Of a DNA stretch of 23,127 bases, positions 6,879 through 13,613 are shown one piece after another (the first letter of the stretch is position 1; every line of letters begins with the position of its first letter). Origin of the DNA: Lachnospiraceae bacterium (GTDB taxonomy: Bacteria > Bacillota > Clostridia > Lachnospirales > Lachnospiraceae); NCBI GenBank assembly GCA_017463035.1, contig JAFTPY010000184.1, positions 1 through 23,127 on the forward strand. The letters run 5' to 3'. Below the pieces are notes generated by a model that made no database searches, was not told the DNA's origin, and saw only the letters and a program-made list of their open reading frames with translations. The translations under genes and the position numbers were made by a program.

Positions 6879-7547
6879 TTATTCCTCTTCCCCTGTCAAC
6901 TTTCTTCCCAACCATGCAAAAAGCGCCTCAATCAGGAGCTGCAACAGCAGGTAGAAAATCACTGCGCAGGCCAGGGCAAAAAAAGGATATTGCGTCTTTA
7001 AACCGTTTGCAAGCATCACCTGTGCCAGATCATTTACACCGATAACGCCTACCACCGAAGACATCTGAAGCAAAATACACACCAGACGCTTCACCTCAAA
7101 CAAAGACTGCTCGGTTACAAAAGGTAACAGTGCCGTAAAGAACTCTTTTCTGGCCCTGCGGTTTACCGCCGTATTTCTGCTCTGTACCTCCTTACGGATG
7201 CCTCTGGACAAAATATCCGAAAGATGTCCGCCGGCATATAATCCGAACACAAGCACCGCAATCAGCAGACCGCCCCGGTGCATTCCGCCGAGAAAGGTAT
7301 AATACCATAACAAAAGTGCCAGATAAACAGGAGTCCCCTTTGTAAGAAATGCCACCGCTGTTCCCAACCGGCGCAACCAACGGTTCTCCGAAGTACGCAA
7401 AAAGGATAGGCCCGCCGCAAACACACAACCTACCGCCAGGGCCAGTACAAAAACAAGGAGCGTAAACACACAACCCTTGATAATGCGCAGGTAAGCCCCC
7501 CCTCCGATTAAATTATTATATACCGCATCGTAAATATTCCGAATCAT
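6879..7547 (-). CDS. Divergent polar amino acid ABC transporter-type permease (HisM/GlnP fold)
   Basis: A 222-residue protein from ATG 7547, with GGAG eight bases upstream; a GTG at 7556 overlaps that site and the upstream stop. Five hydrophobic segments, KGTPVYLALLLWYY in the second one, and LLQMSSVVGVIGVNDLAQ near the end match the HisM-type permease pattern (usual SLxSVIGVxEL). The cytoplasmic coupling loop is degenerate: where relatives have EAARALG this protein reads NTAVNRRARKEF before TALLP. That loop normally docks the ATPase. The gene begins five bases after the permuted solute-binding protein ends, so the two probably work together. No ATPase gene is in the window. Substrate unknown. 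Confidence 0.72.
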   Translation of the reverse strand: MIRNIYDAVYNNLIGGGAYLRIIKGCVFTLLVFVLALAVGCVFAAGLSFLRTSENRWLRRLGTAVAFLTKGTPVYLALLLWYYTFLGGMHRGGLLIAVLVFGLYAGGHLSDILSRGIRKEVQSRNTAVNRRARKEFFTALLPFVTEQSLFEVKRLVCILLQMSSVVGVIGVNDLAQVMLANGLKTQYPFFALACAVIFYLLLQLLIEALFAWLGRKLTGEEE

Positions 7548-7552
7548 GCTCC

Positions 7553-8452
7553 TCACTCCTCCGTTTCTATTTCCTGTTCACTTACCTCCGCCGTTCCCTC
7601 TAAGACCAGGTAAGCATACTCCTGCATGGTGTAATACCCCTTCGTTACAAGGTAATCCTTCTCTCCCGGTGTAGTATTCCGGCTGGTGCCGTAGGCAAAG
7701 AGCAAGTCCACCTTTCCGCTGTTTAACAGAATAAAGCTATCCTTCGGCTCGATTACAACCGTTTCAAACCGGTATCCGGTCCGTTCTCCCAGCGCCCTTA
7801 AAAACGCCACGGAAAACCCGCACGGAGTGCCGTTCTCATCCAAACGGTCAAGGGGCGGCACCGTCCCCGTTACTCCCACATACAGAGGTTTCTTTCCGGA
7901 GGAAGCTTTGTTTTCATACAATTTCAACGGTTCCTCTGCCTCTACATAAGCCACCGTCAGTGCTTCTAACATTCCGTCCTCGGAAAGCTCCGTAATCGCC
8001 GCATTCAGTTCCGCACACAATGCCTCGTCTTCGTTACGTAACGCCATAGCAAAAGAAAGACGGCCGCCGCCCTCCACGCCGTTTGACGTATCCGCCGGTG
8101 CCTGCACACGGCTAAGTCCTTCCTCCCTGCGAAGCAAATACTCTGCCGTTACATCCGGACAACAAATCACATCCGCACGACCGCTTTTTAATTCATATAA
8201 CAATTCATCCATATCCGACACCGCGTGGTATCCGGACAACTTTGTTCCGAGAATGGTCTCAAACAAAACCTCCGCATTCTCCTCCGGGAGTCTGGCCGCA
8301 TCGATTCCTGCCATCACGCAGCCTTCCAACTGCTCCGCCGATTTCAAAGCCTTTCCTTTCGCGTCCGGCTTTGCAAAGCCTGCCGCCGTCGCAACCAGAA
8401 GCAGCACGGCAGCTGCCACCGTTGTCAACAGCCCGATTATATTTTTCTTCAT
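7553..8452 (-). CDS. Secreted family-3 solute-binding protein with apparently permuted lobes
   Basis: A 299-residue protein with a signal peptide (residues 1-27, cleavage likely after AGFA) and no lipobox cysteine. Residues 37-172 resemble the second lobe of amino acid binding proteins: SAEQLEGCVMAGID, DELLYELKSGRADVICCPD, then LSFAMALRNEDEALCAELN and ITELSEDGMLEAL. Residues 188-286 resemble the first lobe: PLYVGVTGTVPPLDRLDENG, CGFSVAFLRALGERTGYRFE, LLNSGKVDLLFAYGTSRNTT, KGYYTMQEYAYLV. Usual proteins have these in the opposite order. The Arg of the usual TPER ligand motif appears changed (TPGEK). Partner: the permease immediately downstream. Ligand cannot be predicted. The start is at ATG 8452, 13 bp after the preceding gene; GGAGGTAGGC lies just upstream. 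Confidence 0.75.
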   Translation of the reverse strand: MKKNIIGLLTTVAAAVLLLVATAAGFAKPDAKGKALKSAEQLEGCVMAGIDAARLPEENAEVLFETILGTKLSGYHAVSDMDELLYELKSGRADVICCPDVTAEYLLRREEGLSRVQAPADTSNGVEGGGRLSFAMALRNEDEALCAELNAAITELSEDGMLEALTVAYVEAEEPLKLYENKASSGKKPLYVGVTGTVPPLDRLDENGTPCGFSVAFLRALGERTGYRFETVVIEPKDSFILLNSGKVDLLFAYGTSRNTTPGEKDYLVTKGYYTMQEYAYLVLEGTAEVSEQEIETEE

Positions 8453-8465
8453 GCCTACCTCCGTT

Positions 8466-10217
8466 CTACTCTATCGTAAGACCGATAATCCGCTCATCTC
8501 TCGTTCCCACTACAATCGTGTTTCCGAACACCGCCGGGGTTGCTTCCAACGTCGTATTCAGAGAAACCGAATCCAACAACGTACCGTTGGCTCCGTTAAA
8601 CAGAAGCACCGTTCCGTCGGAACAACACTGTACCAGATATACCGCACCGATTTGGGAATACACCGCCACCGTAGAGCTCCAGGCATAGTTTTCCAGTTCA
8701 AATAACCAAACCGCATCTCCCGTTTCACAATCCAAAGATACCAGATAGCCGGAAGAAAGTCCCGGAGTACGGGACACGGAATAAATAACCTGTCCCTCAA
8801 TGGCCCCCCGTCCCAGCACACCGGTGGCAAGAATTCCGCCCTCTACGCCGTCCACGTTGTGACATTCAAACGGCTTCTTCCAAACAATGCTTCCGTTGGC
8901 GGCATTTAACTTATAAATCGCAACCTCACCCATGGAATGCTCATCTAACATTGCTTCCGTCAGGGTGGTAGCCACATAAATAAAGTTTCCGTTCTCTTCC
9001 TCGGAATAAATCGGGGAAGAATTCACGTCTCCGTATACATCCTGTGCCCAAATCATGGACATGGTATTTAAGTCCAGGCAGTAAAATACACCGCCGTTAT
9101 CACCCACATACAAATAATTTTCATTTACCACCGCAGAGTTTTCCATACCCCAGGTAAAAGCCTCCTCCATGGCCCGTGCCGTGGTGTAGGTATAATCCAC
9201 TACATGCTCCGGATCTACCGATAAAGTGCCAGCCCCGGCATCATACTTTGTGTTGAGCTTTACCGTATACAACACACCGTTTTCTCCCGGATACAAGAGG
9301 GTGTCCGTCTTCGCATCAATGATTGGGGAGCTGTCATAAGCATGGAAGGTACGATGAGCCATGGCATCATTAAAGCCGAATTCATACAGCTTCGTGCCGT
9401 CAATCAAACTGTAAATATAGGCTCTCGGACTGACATTTTCTCCGAATAAACCGGTCTGGGCATCTCCGGACCCCAGCACCAGAAGCGGAATTCCCGACGG
9501 ATGCAGAGACGCAGTGCCCTTAAACACCATACCGATATGAATGGCATCCCGGCTCTCACTGCCGTCCTCCAAATCAAGGAAATGGATGTAGCCGTCCATT
9601 CCGGAATAAATCACTTCCACAAAATTTTCCTTTGCCTTTTTCTCCGGATACAAATTCATAATCTGCTTTGTCTCCTCAGGCCAGGAAATAATGAGGGGCT
9701 GTCCGGTCCAACCGTTGCCGGACCAATAGCTGGTTCCGCTTGACTTTAACAGCTTTCCGGTATCATAACTCCAGAACTCTTCGGAAAACTTCTCCTTCTC
9801 AATCTGTGCCGTTCCGTAGGAAGATGCCGTTCTGTGATAATTGCCCCGGAAAGTAAAAATACCCTCTGCCTGCCCCGTAATCAGTTCATCCTCAAAGGAA
9901 ACCGGTTCCGGACGCATATACGCGTAATCCTCGTCCCACACAATCGTCTCGCCGCTCTTTGTAAAACGTATGGTCTCTGTAATTCCCAAAACCGACGGGT
10001 CCGTCAATGCGGTACAAGTCACTGTACCGTCCGCCCCTGCCGTATTCTCCGGATAATACTGCGTCTCCGCCATTCCGGTGGTATCGTGTTTTAAATTATA
10101 TAAATAGCGGACACCTCCCGCCGCCGATATTTTCTTAAGTAAAAACAATCCCGCGCCGCAGCCCAGCAGAAAAAGTCCGCCGAGTACCGCAATCGCTATC
10201 TTTGTTCTTTTTTTCAT
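8466..10217 (-). CDS. PQQ/WD40-like beta-propeller repeat protein, membrane-anchored
   Basis: A 583-residue protein from ATG 10217, seven bases behind AGGAGG; an upstream in-frame extension to 10319 lacks such support and overlaps the carboxypeptidase gene. A basic start and hydrophobic stretch (7-28) anchor it, with the body outside. Repeated blade-like units contain alternating strands and typical PQQ-type loops: NSAVVNENYLYVGDNGG, YCLDLNTMSMIWAQDVYG, IYKLNAANGSIVWKKPF, SLDCETGDAVWLFELEN, LLFNGANGTLLDSVSL. Such propellers usually bind partner proteins or polysaccharide; the quinone cofactor is not implied. It lies 82 bp after the M14 peptidase and 13 bp before the binding protein, in the same orientation. 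Molecular role unknown. Confidence 0.85.
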   Translation of the reverse strand: MKKRTKIAIAVLGGLFLLGCGAGLFLLKKISAAGGVRYLYNLKHDTTGMAETQYYPENTAGADGTVTCTALTDPSVLGITETIRFTKSGETIVWDEDYAYMRPEPVSFEDELITGQAEGIFTFRGNYHRTASSYGTAQIEKEKFSEEFWSYDTGKLLKSSGTSYWSGNGWTGQPLIISWPEETKQIMNLYPEKKAKENFVEVIYSGMDGYIHFLDLEDGSESRDAIHIGMVFKGTASLHPSGIPLLVLGSGDAQTGLFGENVSPRAYIYSLIDGTKLYEFGFNDAMAHRTFHAYDSSPIIDAKTDTLLYPGENGVLYTVKLNTKYDAGAGTLSVDPEHVVDYTYTTARAMEEAFTWGMENSAVVNENYLYVGDNGGVFYCLDLNTMSMIWAQDVYGDVNSSPIYSEEENGNFIYVATTLTEAMLDEHSMGEVAIYKLNAANGSIVWKKPFECHNVDGVEGGILATGVLGRGAIEGQVIYSVSRTPGLSSGYLVSLDCETGDAVWLFELENYAWSSTVAVYSQIGAVYLVQCCSDGTVLLFNGANGTLLDSVSLNTTLEATPAVFGNTIVVGTRDERIIGLTIE

Positions 10218-10299
10218 TCCAAAACCTCCTGTTCCCATTCTCCCGGACCTATTACGTTCTATTGTTTTCCCTTCTTCCGCCTCCGGCAACCTCATCCTG

Positions 10300-11538
10300 T
10301 CATTCTGTCGCCGCATCACCTTGCATCACCTGATAGGCCACTGCCACGGGCACTTCTTTATTCCGCTCCCAAATACCTGCAAATTCACTGATGGGCAAAG
10401 GTGCCGCCACTGTACCGATTTCTATGGTCACCTCCGGGATTCCTTCGATTCCTGCCGCCCATTCGCAATACCCCGCCTCATCCTGCTTGTCCGAGGAGGC
10501 ATACACAATCCGGTAACCCGTTAAATCATGTACCGTTTCCACAAAGGAAAGGCACCGTTTTCTAAACTCTCCCGTCTGTCCGAAATCCCAATAAAGCACC
10601 GAACCGGTAGCATGATAGCTCAGAGCCGCTGCCGTATTCCGACTCTTGGTAAGCTCCATTAAAAGCGTTGTCTCAGGTTCCGAGCCCGGCATCTCTCCTT
10701 TATACCGATCCGCCGCCGGAACCTTTGTTCCGCCGTATTCCTCCCAGCCGTAAGCAAAATTCCGGTTCAAATCCACACCTCTGGCATTTGCCTTATATCT
10801 GCGATAAAAATACTCTCTATCAATCCCTGCACCGTCCCGCTCATAAAAGCTCTCCACCAGAGTACGAAGCTCCTGGGAACGAACGGCTCCCGGTCCGATC
10901 TGACTTACAGAAACACCGTCGGGATTTGCCATCGGTACCACCAAAAGCGCCACCTCCGAAAAGATGTCCTTATATGCCGTGCCCATGTAACTGCCGGTCT
11001 CATAGGCCTTCGCATAGGTCTCCAGCTGTTCCATCACAAGAAGACTCGTCAAATGCTCTCTGCCGTGGATAGCCGCCTGAATAAATACCGTCTGTTCCGC
11101 TTCCGGGTTACCAAATAAAATCGCCGGAATCTCCCGTCCGTCGGCACTTTTCCCTTCCCATGACACCGAAATAATATCGGGATAAGCATATGAAAGAAGC
11201 TTTACATCCTCACACAGCTCCGCATAAATATATGGCTCCTTTGAAGTATCGACAATCTTCTCCGGAATTATAACCGCAGGGGTCGGAGCAGGCGTTGGTA
11301 TCGGGGCAACTGTAGGTTCTAAAGATGCCGTTGGCTGTAATTCATTCTTGTCGCATGTATCATTCCCCGACTCATCCTCTGATATCGAATCTTTGCCACC
11401 GGCAGATTCCCGGTTCCCCGAAAGTCCCCCGGCAATCTCCTGCTTCGGAATCTCCCGTGAACCTTTTCCGCAGGCAGAAAATATCAGCACTGCCCACATT
11501 ACCGTCAGTGCCGCAATGTACCAACATTTTCTTCCCAT
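10300..11538 (-). CDS. M14-family zinc carboxypeptidase, lipoprotein
   Basis: A 412-residue protein starting at ATG 11538 behind AAGGAGGATCC. Residues 1-22 with FSAC form a lipoprotein signal, C23 being the lipid-anchored residue. Residues 24-95 are a disordered linker ending in Pro-Thr repeats (PIPTPAPTPAV). The catalytic domain carries the M14 residues: zinc ligands H158 and E161 (IHGRE) and H309 (LSYHATG), substrate-binding N258-R259 (DLNRNF), and general base E373 (VTIEIGT). Relatives trim C-terminal residues of peptides or cut gamma-D-glutamyl bonds in peptidoglycan stem peptides. Cell-surface anchoring fits wall or peptide processing. Its neighbours are radA upstream (66 bp) and the beta-propeller protein downstream. 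Confidence 0.93.
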   Translation of the reverse strand: MGRKCWYIAALTVMWAVLIFSACGKGSREIPKQEIAGGLSGNRESAGGKDSISEDESGNDTCDKNELQPTASLEPTVAPIPTPAPTPAVIIPEKIVDTSKEPYIYAELCEDVKLLSYAYPDIISVSWEGKSADGREIPAILFGNPEAEQTVFIQAAIHGREHLTSLLVMEQLETYAKAYETGSYMGTAYKDIFSEVALLVVPMANPDGVSVSQIGPGAVRSQELRTLVESFYERDGAGIDREYFYRRYKANARGVDLNRNFAYGWEEYGGTKVPAADRYKGEMPGSEPETTLLMELTKSRNTAAALSYHATGSVLYWDFGQTGEFRKRCLSFVETVHDLTGYRIVYASSDKQDEAGYCEWAAGIEGIPEVTIEIGTVAAPLPISEFAGIWERNKEVPVAVAYQVMQGDAATE

Positions 11539-11604
11539 CTCAGGATCCTCCTTCGCATAATAACGTTCTTCCTTGTATATGTATCAAAGATTTCCTTCTA
11601 GCCT

Positions 11605-12975
11605 TTATAATTTCCTCAGCACCGACTGCAAATCCTGCACCGTTGCCACCTCAATGACCTGAATCCCTTCGGATTTCTTCTCGCCCTCGGCCTTTTTCCG
11701 CTTCGGCACAATCACGGTACGATAGCCCATTTTCTCCGCCTCCGCAATGCGAGCCTGCATCATATTCACCGCACGAATCTCTCCGGTTAAACCAACCTCA
11801 CCGAAGGCTACGGTACGAGGCGGAAGCGGACGATTCCGATAGCTGGATAAAAGAGCCAGTACGATAGCCAAGTCCAAAGACGGCTCCGTAATCTTCATAC
11901 CGCCTGCCACATTCACATAGGCATCACAGCCCGCCAGCGAAATACCCAAACGTTTTTCCAGCACTGCCATCAAAAGCGTCACGCGGTTGTAATCCGTGCC
12001 TGCTGCCGTTCTGCGCGGCATATTAAAACTGGTAGGAGACACCAAAGCCTGCACCTCCACTAAAATCGGACGGGTACCTTCCATTGCCGCCGTAACAACG
12101 GACCCCGGCTCGTCCTCAGGACGACCCTCCAACATATATTCCGACGGGTTCTTCACCTCACGAAGTCCCGCACCTGCCATTTCAAACACGCCGATCTCAT
12201 TGGTGGAACCGAAACGGTTCTTTACCGCCCGCAAAATACGGTAGGAAATGTGACTCTCGCCTTCAAAATACAGCACCGTATCCACCATATGCTCCAGCAT
12301 CCGGGGACCTGCCACCACACCTTCCTTGGTCACATGACCGATAATAAAAATCGTAATTCCGAGCCCCTTTGCCAGACGAAGTAACGACGCCGTCGCCTCC
12401 TTAATCTGTCCCGGACTGCCCGGAGCCGCCTCCGTCTCCTCCCGGTAAATGGTCTGGATGGAGTCGATAATCACCACCTCCGGCAAAATCCGCCGCACGG
12501 TCTCCTCCACGCGGTTCAGGCTTGTCTCTGCCAAAAGAAGGGTACTGCCATCCGTCACCTGCAAGCGGTCCGCCCGCATGCGAATCTGACGGATGGACTC
12601 CTCACCGGATACATACAACACCTTCCGCTCCTTCTGCGCCAGTGCATAGCACATCTGAAGCAGGAGTGTGGACTTACCGATGCCCGGGTCTCCTCCTACC
12701 AAAACAAGAGACCCCACCACGATACCGCCACCCAGTACCCGGTCCAGTTCTCCGATACCGGTGGCCATCCGCTCCTCTTCTCCCGTATCCACCTCGGACA
12801 AAAGCACCGGCTCCGCCGCCGATAACGGCGAAACGCCGTAAGCAGACTTGACTTTTCCTGCTTGCGGCGCCTCCACCAAAGAATTCCACGCCTTACAGCC
12901 CGGACATTGTCCGAGCCATTTCGGCGACTCCATTCCACATTCTTTACAAAAAAACACAGCTTTCCCTTTTGCCAT
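11605..12975 (-). CDS. radA: DNA repair protein RadA (branch migration ATPase)
   Basis: A 456-residue protein of full family length. Domains in order: N-terminal C4 zinc finger (C10, C13, C24, C27), RecA-like ATPase core with Walker A GDPGIGKS (95-102) and Walker B VVIIDS (167-172), the RadA-specific KNRFG motif (252-256), and a C-terminal Lon-like domain (about 280-456) without protease activity in known members. RadA acts as a DnaB-like helicase that extends strand exchange during recombination and repair. It starts 16 bp after the 134-aa gene, so the two are co-transcribed. The clpC-radA neighbourhood is conserved in many Firmicutes. Confidence 0.97.
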   Translation of the reverse strand: MAKGKAVFFCKECGMESPKWLGQCPGCKAWNSLVEAPQAGKVKSAYGVSPLSAAEPVLLSEVDTGEEERMATGIGELDRVLGGGIVVGSLVLVGGDPGIGKSTLLLQMCYALAQKERKVLYVSGEESIRQIRMRADRLQVTDGSTLLLAETSLNRVEETVRRILPEVVIIDSIQTIYREETEAAPGSPGQIKEATASLLRLAKGLGITIFIIGHVTKEGVVAGPRMLEHMVDTVLYFEGESHISYRILRAVKNRFGSTNEIGVFEMAGAGLREVKNPSEYMLEGRPEDEPGSVVTAAMEGTRPILVEVQALVSPTSFNMPRRTAAGTDYNRVTLLMAVLEKRLGISLAGCDAYVNVAGGMKITEPSLDLAIVLALLSSYRNRPLPPRTVAFGEVGLTGEIRAVNMMQARIAEAEKMGYRTVIVPKRKKAEGEKKSEGIQVIEVATVQDLQSVLRKL

Positions 12976-12991
12976 AACTCCCCCGCATATC

Positions 12992-13396
12992 TTACTGCTT
13001 TACTACACGTACCTCGGAACTTCTGCCCGCCGCAAGCGGAAGACTGAACACCAGCTTGCCGCCCAGATTCGTCTTCATCTTACCGGTATTGGTGCCGTCG
13101 ATATAAAGCTTATACTCAGCCTCTGCCTCAAGGCCCAATGCCACCTGGGTATCCGTCGTTCCTTCTACGGCAAATGCCACTTCTTTATCATTCGCGGAAA
13201 AATCCGTTACATTCGTACCCGGTACGGACTCATACGCAAACATACCGTTGCGCTCTAACTTCGTAATCTCCTGAAACGTCTTTACTTTATACAAATCCCC
13301 GCCAAACTCAAAACCGTCGGCCTTTGCTTTTGCAGCAAGCGTGTAATCCCCAAACGCAAGCTTTCCGTTGTCCTGAACATAAATCAGTTCTGCCAT
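12992..13396 (-). CDS. Conserved 134-aa protein, unknown function
   Basis: A soluble 134-residue protein from ATG 13396 behind AGGAGGATAAAA. It has no signal peptide and no cysteine. The N-terminal half (GKLAFGDYTLAAKAKADGFE, GDLYKVKTFQEITKLERNG, YESVPGTNVTDF) and the beta-rich second half (VALGLEAEAEYKLYIDG, GKMKTNLGGKLVFSLPL) look like two small domains. I recall similar proteins in Lachnospiraceae, sometimes labelled endosialidase; nothing here supports that enzymatic name. It is the first gene behind the promoter at 13446 and precedes radA. Confidence 0.85.
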   Translation of the reverse strand: MAELIYVQDNGKLAFGDYTLAAKAKADGFEFGGDLYKVKTFQEITKLERNGMFAYESVPGTNVTDFSANDKEVAFAVEGTTDTQVALGLEAEAEYKLYIDGTNTGKMKTNLGGKLVFSLPLAAGRSSEVRVVKQ

Positions 13397-13445
13397 ATTT
13401 TTATCCTCCTGTAACAGCCGTCCATCTGTTATTTGTTACAATACC

Positions 13446-13451
13446 AGTATA
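13446..13451 (-). promoter_or_regulatory. Extended -10 promoter of the 134-aa gene and radA run
   Basis: TGCTATACT on the minus strand gives an extended -10 box (TATACT at 13446-13451) about 50 nt upstream of ATG 13396. The -35 is weak (TGGAAA-like, 18 nt away). The next co-directional genes through 6879 have no larger gap, so this promoter may serve the whole run. Confidence 0.45.
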
Positions 13452-13492
13452 GCACAACTACTCTCTTTTTTCCACAAAATTTCAAAGATTAA

Positions 13493-13611
13493 ACAAAGAG
13501 TTTCGCTTGCGAAACTCTCGCGCCGCTTTTGCGTCGCATTTATGCGACATTTTTCCTCTGCAAAAGCGTGTGCATCCCGCGGAGCGATATTTACGCTATA
13601 GCGTAAATATC
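13493..13611. repeat. Structured REP-like repeat, copy A
   Basis: About 119 bp built from hairpins. I: GAGTTTCGC-TT-GCGAAACTC (13498-13517). II: CGCTTTTGC (13524-13532) with GCAAAAGCG (13560-13568), enclosing III: TCGCAT-TT-ATGCGA (13534-13547). Then the conserved block GCATCCCGCGGAGCG, and IV: ATATTTACGC-TATA-GCGTAAATAT (13587-13610). Copy B at 21954 shares the blocks and the fold. Hairpin IV begins three bases after the clpC stop and may also end or protect that transcript, but no T-tract follows. Open frames crossing it are not genes. Confidence 0.75.
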
Positions 13612-13613
13612 CT

